A DNA stretch of 64,000 nt from Scedosporium boydii (taxonomy: Eukaryota > Ascomycota > Sordariomycetes > Microascales > Microascaceae), in the NCBI GenBank assembly GCA_002221725.1, contig NJFT01000052.1, forward strand, positions 1 through 64,000, given 5' to 3'. Position numbers and translations under genes: made by a program. Below, in pieces: positions 24,238 to 35,847 of the stretch (position 1 is the stretch's first letter; the number at the start of each line of letters is the position of its first letter). Under the pieces are notes generated by a model. That model was not told the origin of the DNA, searched no databases, and was given only the letters and a program-made list of their open reading frames with translations.

Positions 24238-27102
24238 CCGATCGTACGGATTCTTTCCTTCATCTACGCATTGACGGAGCACCTTTGATCAACAAGGAAA
24301 CAAGGCATTTGCTGGAGTATACCTCAGGTTCCGGTGTTTTGATACGTTCTCCTGGACTGCCACAATCGTTTTTCATCTGTTTTTGTATTGTTCAATCTTT
24401 TCTTTTTGAGGGGAAGGAGGCTTATTGGTAACTGGCATGGAACAGGAATGGATGGATTTGGGAGCCATAGGCATGGCTGTAAGGGGGAAAAAAATATCAC
24501 CGGATGGTTATGGAATACCGACACCGGCGTCTACGGGATTTCGCACAAAAGGGAAAATATATCTAGGGACACATACTGCAAGGAATGGGCTTTTATTTAG
24601 AGGCATGGATCTTATCTTCCCCCTTGTATTTTGTCTGCATGGCTGGATGGGTTCAACGGATGGGTTATAGGAGCTGGAGCAGGATCCTGGATTTCGGAGT
24701 TATTCGTATTGTTTGTTTCTTTCTATCTACTGAACCTCGAGTCTTCACAGCATGGCCACACCACGCAAAACGCACTCAGCTTCCCGGATCTTCTCTCGCC
24801 GTAACGGTGCTTCTCATGCCGGCCATCGAGCGTTTTGAACCGCCAATAGGTCTTAATGCAACTTGAAGCTACCACCACAGTCAGACTTTGCGTGGGGAGG
24901 CGATGGAGGGGTGGCGTCTAGCTCGAGGAACTAGCTACGCTGGTAGAGTTCGTCGCAGCTTCGTGCTCTAACTCTAAACCAGAGAACTTAATATTAGTAC
25001 CCCCCCCGATTACCTCCCATGTGCGTGACTTGTGGTGGCATGATGGGCAATGAATAGCATGACTCTACGAAGGCTCCAGCGACCTTTTTTGCTACGCCAT
25101 ATATTCATCTTCGCTGGAAGCACGGTGTAGAATGATGTGACCCCGAGGGGGGGAGCAGGAGTTCGCCGGAAGCCTGCCATCGACCGGCTTTCGTTCCTGT
25201 TTTTTTTTTGTCTATCGGTCTTCCAGCGACGCTGAGACCTTCTCCAGTGGCGAAGCCTCTAGTTTAGTGGGCAGAGATTATGGGTCTTGCACCGCTGGAG
25301 AAAAGTCTACGATAGCTAACGTACGTGTGTGCAGGCGACGGGAAAGAAACCAAAGCGAAACGCCAGTGGCAAGGAGTTCTTGTGCTCGAACCCCCAGGTG
25401 CTAGCTTTCCATCGAGAGGCGTCGTGGAAGTGGCTTTCTCCACGAGAGAAACAAACCTGGGGCAAAGAAGAGGAGGCCTGCAGCCGTTTCAAAACTCCCC
25501 TAAAATCGAGAGGCGCAAATTATACATAATTTGTTCTATAAACTAGGAAAGATGTGTTTTCAACGTTCTCAGCCTTCCCTTGGGCTTCTTGGACTAAGGA
25601 CGCCACTTCCGGGTTAGAATTGGAGGCGTTTCTTTTATTTTTCTTCTTGGTGGCTCCAAAACGGCAGGATCGAAGGAATAGTTTTTCCCACATTTTTATG
25701 TTTTTAAATTTTGGAGAGTCTTTTATGTTGCTTGCGTTCTAGGGGACGCCATTGCGTGGCCAGCATGCCTGGAAACTGTAAATTGCTGGACCTGTACTGC
25801 TATCAGATGAGTCGTGGCATCATTAGCTTCCGAGGAGTTAGATGGTCGCGTGGGAGGCGAGTGGGAGGGGGGAGCAAGGGATCGACGGAGACGATGAAAG
25901 GGTTGTCTCTTCAGTTAACTTTGTTTTTATTAGATATACCCCCATCCAGAAAAAGAGGAAGACAAGTTCATAATGTTGTTGCAACGCAGCAGGATCGAGA
26001 GGATGGGAAGACTCGAGATGGGTGGGTGGACAAGTCTAGCAGATAGATACACGTCTATGGTAGAGAATAGAAAGTAAAAGCTATTTAGCATCAGGAAAGG
26101 CTTCCATTGTTACGTCCCAGGTCAAGACAGACCGACACCGCTTCCTCCAACTCACATTTCTCACTTCCCGGTAAAGCAAACAGGATAACCTTCCTACAGT
26201 AAGTTGGGGGTGTGAACAATGTATGCGGGCGTAGTTTGTCTCGGGCGTTGGACAAGCCCAGCCAACCTGGCAGGGACAGTTCTCGATCGTGAGTGAGTGG
26301 GCGTCGGCGCCTCTGTTTGTTCCCCCTAGGGAAAAGGGGGGAAGCGAATGAGGCTTTTGCGTGTCAATTGCTAGGGAAAGGACCGGGAGGGGGAGACAGA
26401 CGCCATACCCGGCTGTGGCTCTCCCAAAACGGGTTGAAAGGGGGGGCTTTGGGGCTGGACCGAGTAGCCGTTCGACCACCTCGATGTCGGCTTGTGCGCC
26501 CCTCCCTGTCCCATCCTTTTCCGAACTCACCAGTCACATCCTCCTTTGGGAAGTACGGTTTTCGATTGGAGGCTCTTCCCCCCTCTCTTTTCTTTTTCGT
26601 GGGTTTGCTTCGCATACGGAGGTCTTTTGGGAAGGAGAAACAGATGGTGCATGCTCGGTCCGCCAATTGGAAAGAGAGAAAGGTCAATGAAGAGCAGAGA
26701 GGGAGGACAACTCAGCTTGTCGAAGACATGCCCCTCACTCATCATCGGCAGTTGGGTGGTCCTTCCAGAGGGTGTCAAACTGCCGGTGGCATGGGGTCGC
26801 CTCCGCTGAGAAGGATCAATCGACGGTTCCAGCTGGGTTGAAAAGGGGGCGGGGGTGCACACGAAAGGAGGCCAGGTGATATCACTGGGGAGTTGCCAGA
26901 TACCGTTTTCGGCCGCATCATTCACGCCCATGACAGAGCAGCGCCCTGGAGTTCGCCATTAACGAACGAACATGTTCGTCCCTTTACGCCTTTTAAACCG
27001 CGGGTTCCTGATCACCATCTTCCCGCCCCTACTCCATGAGAATCCCAAATGGCCGAGCGATCGCACGTTCTGAGAGTATAGTTTGCCATTCCCCTCGCCG
27101 GC
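24238..27102. other. Gene-free spacer
   Basis: Includes the probable 3' untranslated region of the zinc-finger gene. No convincing gene. One stretch at 25335-25531 has fairly coding-like codon use on the plus strand and follows a CTAAC...GTGCAG sequence that resembles an intron end, but no upstream exon joins to it. The longest frames here (plus 26293-26841 and overlapping minus frames) have no coding-type codon use. No TACGAAGTA core occurs in this interval. Confidence 0.5.
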
Positions 27103-27852
27103 ATGTCCCGTACACGCGGAGAAAGCAAGAGTAATCGGGGAAGCTCACCCCCTCAATCTACCCTCCTCACAGAGGTTACTCCGCTTGTAACCAAAAAGCT
27201 CGACGATATGGACCAGAAGGCTCTTGCTTTTTTTGTTTCTTTTCTCACAAGTAAGTATTCTAGCCAAGATGAGTCCTTTCCGCGTGATTGGACTGCGCGT
27301 AATCATCACCGTCATATTATCAACGGGCCAAGATTTTTTTTGGGGGGGGGGAAGAGGAGCAACTAGTCCGGAATGATGCGAAGAGGGTGTGTGCTCGTAA
27401 CGAACTTTGACTGCATGTTGGAGGAGACATCCGTCACTGCGAGCGCAGGCTGCATTGGCCTAGACCTATGTAACCGACCCTCTTTGGGGTGCATGCCGGT
27501 TTGTGCTTTCGAGGAAGAAAACGTCGTCGGCCCGCCATCACGGCAACAAACTCGGCCTTTGTCTAAGACAATGGCTTATAGGGTTGCGCCGACTCTACCC
27601 ACTGAGCGTAGCTCCCGGGGACAGAGGCTGGCCTGAGATATGACACCGAAGGGAACCTCTTCCCAATTTTGAGTATTTTACTCGGTTTTCCCACCCCCAG
27701 TCGACGAAATCATCAATATCCATCAATCATCCCTGAACTGCATCGACCACCGAATGCTGATGCTCAGGTGTGTGCGACCCCAACAATCGGACAGGATGGC
27801 CTCCACCGCCAATACACGCCCCCCTCCTCAGCTTTCACCAAAGGGGAAGTGA
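27103..27852 (+). CDS. Possible small two-exon gene, unidentified
   Basis: A weak candidate. An ATG at 27103 opens a frame with moderately coding-like codon use (KKLDDMDQKALAFFVSFLT) that runs into a good donor, GTAAGT, at 27251. A pyrimidine-rich acceptor ends at 27700. Joining 27103-27250 to 27701-27852 keeps the frame and gives a 99-residue protein that continues IDEIINIHQSSL and ends at TGA 27850-27852. The implied 450-base intron is long for this genome. No family is recognised and no domain seen. It could equally be a relic or chance. Confidence 0.25.
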
Positions 27853-30058
27853 GCGACGCCTCATAATCAATATTTCTTTCCGAATTGGCCAACATTGTCG
27901 TCAATAAAATGTTCCTGTTGGACACGATACTGCCGTAAAGAGCCGCGCAGTCAATAATGCACTCCTTCGTGCATGTTTAGTCCGTCTTGCGAGGGAAATG
28001 GTTCCCTAGGTGAAAAGAACGGATGGCCAAAAGAAATAGGAGTGTTCGTTGGATTAAGAGTCCATCACAGGTTCATTTGACGTCGAGTTAAGACTCTTCG
28101 GATTTTCTGAATCGCCGAATCGAGATACCTGCAGGGGTCTTGTATGGTGTGCCGATAATATTCGCCGGGCCACATCCCGGCCCGCCCAATTAATATCTAT
28201 TGAATGATATGATATGCCAATGGGTCGGTGGAGAAATGGGCGAGAGAATGGGCCTTCCTGCTCCAAGTGAGTCTACCATGCTATAAGGAGACTAGTCAAC
28301 GGCCCTGCGAAAGAGGATAATTCAAGAGTCGAGAGTTGACCGAGGGCATGCGACTTCAGGGGATCCTGGTCACGATCTCGGTCAGCATGTAACGATAACC
28401 AGGGCCCAGACTTTTTGTCTTTGCATGGCCATGAGCTTTCCATGATCATCTCCAAACTATTGTGTTGAGCCTGATTGTATTTTGATCTCTCCTTAGCATT
28501 GTGGAACACTACTGACAGTCATGATTAGACCCTGCAGGAGTTGTGTCAAGGTTTATAAGACTATGATCCGGCTCAACTTTTTCTGGGGATATGATGTGCT
28601 GTCTCTGGTCGGGTCGAAGTCGCTCGCGCTACCGGTTCTTGAAGGAGTAAACTTCCTCCAAGCCAAAGGGCCAGATGGAAGAGGAGATCTCAACTGCTGA
28701 TGGCGGCGCGGCTGTCCGACTAGAGACCCTGGCGCAAAGACGTCGTGAGGGGGGTGATGAGGCTTCAATCTCGTCTCCCCCAATTCATGATTTCCAGAGG
28801 CGAAAAATATGCGTCAATGATACTGCCACCCAGGCGCAGCAGTGTCCATTTTTCCCGACGTCCTGCCCATTGTGGTTGCATCTTCGTTTTCGCAAAATTA
28901 TGTGAAATCGGAGCTGAGGATCGAGCTGCTTCTTTCCCTGATGCAAGCGGTGTCTCGACTGGCTTGGCGATTCATAAACCGTCAATCGATATACCATCAC
29001 AATCGGAACAACCCGACGCACAGATTGTCCCAACCCCTTGAGCAGGTCCCAAGCTCATCTATCGCGCATGCAGTATCATCCGTTCCTAAGAAAAGAAACA
29101 CTTTACATGCGATCGGATCGAAGATAGAATTCGGAAACCTCCCGCTCCGAAAGGATTCTCGAATCCATCCAGGTGGTGAGAGACGAGACAACTCTAAAAT
29201 GCTCGTGGTCAGCGCAGAAAGTACCAGTACCCCGAAGAAATCTGCTCGTTCAAGGATGTCGTCGTGGACGAATCAGCGTCGGCTCTCCCACGATCAAGGG
29301 GGGACGGGAAACCCACGGCAATGGTAGTAGCTAACAGACATACCACCTTGACTAGCCGGAATCAGTTAGCAATACTTGCTCACCAAGGTACCTCCGCCCA
29401 CGATGCCGCACCACCCCGCCGCTCTAGCATAGACACTTCCTTCTTCGTAAATAGTCTGTGGGGGTATCAGCGATGATGGGAGTTGTGTTTTAAAAAGAAG
29501 CGATCACCGCCCCATTCAACGCCTCTGCATTGAATACATCAGGCCTTTTTCCGACCCGTCCATGCTTTTCTGACCATTAATCCCGGTATTCGATTGTTTC
29601 GGTAATACTTTAAGTTGGAGATCTGCGACGATTGCGCCGACAGGGCTGCATCCGAGACGGAAACAAGATAAGAAGCTCGAGAGAAGATTGGCGCACAATT
29701 CGCCGAGAAAACTTGCTCACCGGAGAATATCAAATATCGATATCTTGGAGCGGTTCCCTCGTTCGTGAGCGGTGGCCGGAAGGAAAGGGATATATCGTGG
29801 AAGTTCTGGATTTTTGTTGTTCCGCAGGTACGGTTCCTCGAAATTGTTTCTGGAGTAACTTGAGCCTTTTTTCACGAGTTCACCCTTTTTCCCGTCCTCA
29901 TTTCGATTCTCATTGTTCCCTTTGACTGTGATTCGAGATTTGAGATCTCCACGTCCCTGGGGCTGTTCCTGATTCCCGACTCCCTTTTTTTGCATTCCAA
30001 GCTCGAACCTTTTGAAAGCTATCTTTTCAACCTTGCATCGCTCCAACGCCGGTTCGAA
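27853..30058. other. Gene-free spacer upstream of the copper transporter
   Basis: No gene seen. Frames such as plus 28842-29327 lack coding-type codon use. From about 29840 the sequence becomes T- and C-rich and is likely the transcribed leader of the copper transporter gene. The reading frame of that gene stays open back to an ATG at 29990, giving 23 possible extra residues, but the downstream ATG at 30059 has the better context. Confidence 0.5.
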
Positions 30059-30786
30059 ATGGAGAGAAGACACGACGCCGCTGACCATTCCCACAGCACT
30101 GCCGGTGTAACATCCGCCGCCACCGGCATCATGGACATGGACCATTCATCGCACGGCTCCTCGACGGAATCGGGGCACAGCATGATGTCCATCTTCTTCA
30201 GCAGCGTGGACACGCCTCTCTACAGCAACGCGTGGACTCCGACGTCAGCGGGAACCTACGCGGGCACTTGCATCTTCCTCATCTGCTTCGCGGCCATCTT
30301 CCGAGGTCTTTTGGCGGCCAAGGCCATCATGGAGCAGAGGTGGTTGGACGCGGAGATGGCGCGGCGGTATATTGTGGTCGCTGGTAAGCAGTCGTTTAGC
30401 GAGCGGCTCGTCCATGACCCCGAGGCTAAGGATATGGTTCTGTCTGCCAACGGTGTGGAGGAGAACGTAAGGGTTGTTGCGAGGTCGAGGGTTGGTAACG
30501 CTCGGCCGTGGAGGTTTACTGTTGATCCTTTGCGAGCGCTGATGGATGTGGTTATTGCCGGTGTTGGTTATCTTCTGTGAGTTGCGACACCATTTGTTCT
30601 ACTGACTAGGACTTCGAATGACTCTGGACACTTTGAAAAGACTTTGGAGACTCTGGCTAACGGATGGAATTCTCTAGTATGCTTGCTGTCATGTCTATGA
30701 ATGTTGGCTACTTCCTCTCTGTTCTCGGTGGCGTCTTTATTGGTAGTTTGGCCGTTGGCAGATATACTCCCTCGACCGAGCACTAA
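30059..30786 (+). CDS. Ctr-family copper transporter
   Basis: High-affinity Cu(I) uptake protein of the Ctr family, which works as a homotrimer in the plasma or vacuolar membrane. Two exons, 30059-30576 and 30678-30786, give 208 residues. The N-terminus is rich in His and Met (MDMDHSSHG near residues 25-33, HSMM near 40), as expected for copper capture. Three membrane segments follow: about residues 64-86, then two near the C-terminus from about 160. The pore signature Met-x3-Met is at Met174 and Met178, and the Gly-x3-Gly packing motif of the third helix is at Gly191 and Gly195. The intron falls within the second membrane segment, just before Met174. The family call is secure. The arrangement resembles the Ctr2/Ctr3 branch, but I cannot tell which paralogue, or whether it sits at the plasma membrane or vacuole. 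Confidence 0.92.
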
Positions 30787-33700
30787 GTGAGTTCTAGGAC
30801 GATACCATCCTCATCTCCTCCGGCTGCGACGATGCATTATGCATTCTCATAGATCTAATTTCTCATTTTGTTTTCTCCGCGCGTCTTAGGGCCTTTTCCC
30901 CCTTTCCTCTTTTTGCGACCTCTGCTGGTAGGGTCAGGTATGAAGGAGGACATCGGTTTGGACTGGAAGCTTCGGATCCTACAGGTGACGGCGTTTCTTG
31001 GGCTGGGAATTGCGAGCGGAGCCTCTCGAATGGTATTGTTTCATTATTTTTGGCGAACACGTATTTTCTCTCGAATTTGAGGAACTGCTATGTTTCTTTT
31101 GCTCTATTTTCCTTTCTCTTTCCTTCTATCGTGCCTTTGTTGTGAGGTGCTCCTGCCATTGATCCTATCCACCTCTCCTTCCTAAAGGCAAGTGTTTTAG
31201 TTCGTGGTGTCATGATGTACCGGTACATCCATCCACCCCGAAAACCTGCTCAAATACGCGCAGTTAGCGCATGTTGGTCGACGAAACCAAGCTCAAACAG
31301 GGAACAGGGTTCCATTGAGCTTAGATAATCAAATGGTCGCTCTGACCTCAATCCGAGGTCGTTCAATCGAGCTGCCTGATCCAATTATCACGAACGCTGC
31401 GAACTGAGAAAAGAGGCCAAGCCTCGGTGGCCTCGGTGGTTAACTACAAAGTAGGGTGCGATGATGGCTCGAATGTGTTGCTGAATAGGGCTAGGGATAG
31501 CCAATAAAGTTGATTCGCCATTCTGAAGCGAGTAATTGCTGCAAGAACCTTATTTCTCCTTTTGCCTTTTTGGGGATATTAGCCTGGAATGCAAAGACTG
31601 TGTCTTGCTCAAATCCTTCTTCATGCTGGTCCTGTATCATCAAATGCACACCTATTTTAACCGGCCGCTGGAGGGTGCCCTTGCGGTCGACGCCACGAAC
31701 AGAAAAAGAATGTGCACCTCCTTGGCTGCCGCTTCGCTACAATGTACTTAGATCTAATCTGCATTCCACATCCTTAACGTCCGTACACTGATGCCTCCTC
31801 CTTCCCGCCCTGCGGCCGACGCCTTTCCCGACCCGAAATGTTGGATCTGGGGCCATACATGGGGCGGGCGGGCAGAGAATTGAGGCTCTGTCGATCCGCC
31901 ATTTAGGCGACGGCTTGAGGGGTGGATCCGCTAACCATCATGTGGGCAGACTGTGACGACTTCAGCCAGAGGCATCGCATGGATGCTCATGAAGAGGGGA
32001 CGGGGCTTCTAGAAGAACGACGTGCTTCTCATTCGGGTCAATTGATGAATGATCCCTTCGCCTGGGGGAAAGTTGGGAGGCGAGTAGCTTGCCGCCCTGA
32101 GTGCTTCATTGGATCATGGCTGATTTGAAGAATACTGATATCCCAATCGACAACGCCATACCATCCAGCCTGTTCTGCGCTCATGATTGAAGAATCAATG
32201 TCTTTTTGAACCCTTGTCCCCCCTCCTTGCTTCCCGTGATGCGCCGGCTTTTTCTGTCTCGAACCAAACCTGATAAATAGCTAGTCTCCCTCCCAAACAC
32301 ACCCGGCATAGACAGAGGCAATCACGAGGACAGAATACTACCCATTGCCTCTCCTAAATCTCCCGTCAGCTCTTCAACCGGGCCACACTCGCCTAAAGAT
32401 ATCAGCAATGTGCCTCCTGGAGACGGCTTCGAGAAAAAAACGAGGGTGTAGGAATAACGCGAACCTGCATGAAGCCACCAAAAACTAAAGGGTAGCATGG
32501 AAAAACGCATCCTTTTGCCGCGGAGACAGAGACTCTCGCTTCTACCAAGTAATTGGTGGGTGCGGATGTCCTTGAGCTAGTGTGGCGGGCTATGGCGTCC
32601 CTTCTTGACTTCCCGCGCCATGTCGTCAGATATCTCCGGCTTTGGCTCGTCCCGCACTGTCGATTAGCAAGGGTCGGGGATAAACAGCTTGTGCTAGAGA
32701 CGCAAAACCGGACTCTCGAGACTCTCGAGATCTCGATGGTGACAGAGATATATCCTAATTGAGGAGTTTCGAGATCTCCGACATTCTGTGGGGTGGCTGA
32801 CCATTCTTCCACCTTTTGAGGGTCAGAAGCCGTGCCGTGGAGCCAGTCTGGCTGGTCTCAATAGGGAGTCTATTTATGAAGATTGGAGACGGACTCTTCA
32901 TGGGGAAGCTTATTGAGATATAACGGTGCCGTAGGATAGGGTCCACGCCCCAAATCTATCTCGAAAGGCAAACTATCTTCCAAAGGTGGTAGACATGGTG
33001 ATCTTGATACACCTCGATACTCAACCTCGTTTTATGGTTCGACAAGATTCTGTTGGACCTTTCGAATTAACCCTTGTCCTCCTCCCTTCCTTCTCCTGCG
33101 CAGGTATTAGCGTTTTGACCGGTAGTGACTCGTTGAGGTCGTGTGTGAGCAGTATCCTTGCTTGAATGGTTTTCATGCCTGGGCTTGGAGGGTCAGGGCA
33201 GACTCTATAGTTCTATAGGTGTGGTCACTGTTCATCACCGCCTCGGTCAGCGTAAAGCATAATGCACTTCCAAAGAAGGATATCGCAGGAAACACCATAG
33301 CACATCTCCTTGACGAGAAAATCCTGCCTTTCTTGGATTTTACCATGCCTCTTTTTCCTGGGAGCAGAGAAACGCCCTGTAGTTAGCATAGTATCATATA
33401 TTGTCGACGAGAACCCGGTAAGAAAAGAAAAGGCTCAAGAGAACATGTTTATACCGGCGAAATTTCTCGCGCGGGTCATTACTCGGTCTATTCTACGCAT
33501 GACGTTCATGGGGGGATGTTGGCAAAGCGCAGGCTTAATATTCACGAAGGGACGCTGAGCTGCTTTTCCATAGTATTGAGGTGATGATGACTGCATATGT
33601 ACGTACAAGAGACACAGTGGGCATGGAAACATAACAGAAAAAGGGCTAGGATGAAATAGAAACACTACTGTACATGGCCATTGAACTCATATCTCACGAC

Positions 33701-34915
33701 CCACGCTTCATGACACCTCCATATCTGGGCAAAGAAGGCAAGAATAACATCACCACCGCAATCCTGATCATAAACCCCGGGAAGACGGAATACCAGATAA
33801 GGAAACACATTTCGAAGTGTGGTTAGGATCTAGGCAGACAATGAGAGGTGGTTTCGTATTCTTGTGCAGGTTTTGAGGTTCTGGATGTAACAAGAACAAG
33901 AGAAGCAGTTGGGGAAGACACAGCCATCGCAAAAAGGATATGGCAGGAAGAAGTAAGTAGATTAGAGCTTGTAGTCGTAGTTGGGTTAGCGTTATGGGGT
34001 ATTGTGAACTGGGAGGTGTGACGATGCTACATGTAACAGGCAAAGATGGACATTTTCGCTCGAGACGTCATGAAGACTCGGCTGAAGTCCATTTCAAAAC
34101 GAGGCCCCACGGAAAACCTTGTCCTCATACTGTTTATCGCCTCCAAAATCAAGATGAGGAGAAAAAGAAAATGACATGGCCACCAGGAAGGTCAGTAAAG
34201 AAGGGGGGGAAAAGAGGAACAAAAAGCCAATCCTCCGCAGGATAACTTGGTAAATGAGATGTGAAGGGTGTTAACTTGAGCGGAACTGCTCTAAAGAAAA
34301 TCAGGGCTGGAAGCAAAAGAACAGAGCATGCTGAGGGGATGAAAGTCCATGGGGAATATTTTAGAATGTGCCACATCAAAGCAGTCGTCTCCCATCTTGC
34401 CCTTACCGTGGGCTGGGATCCTGCTGGACATGCACAGCCTTCCGTAATACACATAGTAATTGCCTCGTTGCAATCCATCATTGCAAAAATGTTTGTCCTC
34501 CTAAAACTACCTGCCCTTCTCTTCGTCCCTGTCCAAGGTACATGGTGATGTCGTCTGCTGAGTGCAAACATTTCGCACCAGTCATGGTTGGCATCGGCAT
34601 CCTCTTCTCACACAAAGCCGATGGCCAGGAGAAGACGACAGAGGCAGTAGTTCCTCCAAATGCAAATGAAGAAAAGAAAGACAAAGACAAGGGGAAGAAA
34701 AGAAAAAAAAAAGAAAAGCGTGGATGTCCCATATTCGAGAAGGTAGGGCAAGGCCGTAACATCCATACCTCGCAACGCCAAACCGCCAGAGAACCCTAAG
34801 GAATTAATATCCGGTTTTCGCCTCCCAACCACCACCTTACCACTTCTCAGGAATGCAATTTAAATGCAGGGTATCAGCGAGCAACGGAAGAGGTCGCGGA
34901 AGGGAAAGCCGTTCA
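30787..34915. other. Gene-free spacer between copper transporter and Mcm1
   Basis: Convergent intergenic region of about 4.1 kb. I see no gene. The longest frames (minus 32402-32812, minus 33768-34043, minus 34149-34571) have neither coding-type codon use nor motifs. The end near 34660-34720 is A-rich and close to the Mcm1 3' end. No TACGAAGTA core occurs here. Confidence 0.5.
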
Positions 34916-35847
34916 TCACGATTGATGGCCCGTATGCTGCGGCATGCCTGGCTGGGGCGGCATACCGTAAGGCGCGGGCGGACCGCCTCTCTGGACATAA
35001 CCTTGATAGGCCATCGGGTCCATCGGGACGGCGGCGGGCATATAATTGGGAGGCAAGTGGTGGCCTCCAGGCATTCCGGGTCGTTGTTGTTGGGGAGGGA
35101 GGTGCTGACCGGTGGGCTCTTCGGGCGACTCGACCTGATTCGCATCGTCGACACCGTTCTCATTGCCGGGAGTCGGCTCGGGGGCGTTGAGGCATGCCTA
35201 GATAACATGATCCATCAGTTGGCGCGTCGCCCGAGGAGGGAATTCGACAAGACACGAAGTTGACAGGAGAGAGATAAACCGCCGGGAGAATACGTACCTG
35301 GATGAGGTTCTTGCCCTCGGCCTTCGTAACAAGGGGTTGGAGCTTTGGTGTCGTGAAGGTGTACACTAAGCCGGTCTCTGATACGACGAGGAGAAGAACT
35401 TGCGTGCCGGTGAGAACAGAAAGCTCATAGGCCTATCGCAAGCCGCCTTGTTAGCTCAACTCACAGAGCGACGGGAGAACCAGAGACTCCTCGTGGTCCG
35501 ACCCGAGGGCGCGGGCGCGACCAGCTAAGATGCGCGAGGTTCCAAGAGCATGGTGTGCCCCGGAATGCCGCGTCTGGAGTGGGTTGCCTACTTACTTTCT
35601 TCATGATACCGGCCTTTCGCTTCGAGAAGGTAATGTGGCGACGCGACTTATCGCTGATGAACTTAATCTCAATCTTACGTCGCTCGCGTCCTCCCTTCTC
35701 ATCCTCATCCTCATCGTCGTCGGCGCTGCCGCGCTGACGCTTGATGCCGCGAGACTCGTTCGGGGCGGAATTGCCGTTTCCTACCGAGTGCGATTCGGCG
35801 ACGTCGGTAGGAGAGGTCTGCTCGTGTTGGTCGGTGATGTCGCCCAT
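34916..35847 (-). CDS. MCM1: MADS-box transcription factor Mcm1 (SRF type)
   Basis: Sequence-specific regulator of cell-type, mating and cell-cycle genes that binds CArG-like sites as a dimer with partner factors. Three exons on the minus strand, 35596-35847, 35298-35432 and 34916-35197, give 222 residues. An acidic run (DDDEDEDE, residues 43-50) precedes the MADS domain, which spans about residues 54-112 and includes RRKIEIKFI, RRHITFSKRKAGIMKKAYEL and a VLLLVVSETGLVYTF strand. A conserved extension (KAEGKNLIQACLN) follows, then a tail of about 85 residues rich in Pro, Gln, Gly and Met that ends in GHQS. The first intron lies inside the MADS domain, after Lys84. The N-terminal acidic stretch and the SRF-type core fit fungal Mcm1 rather than the MEF2-type Rlm1. 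Confidence 0.96.

Noticed and set aside
25335..25531. Possible terminal exon after a CTAAC...GTGCAG sequence
   Set aside because: Codon use is fair, but no upstream exon can be joined to it in frame and the zinc-finger gene already ends at its own stop.
26293..26841. 182-codon plus-strand frame with competing minus-strand frames
   Set aside because: Several overlapping long frames on both strands reflect local base composition; none shows codon bias or a recognisable domain.
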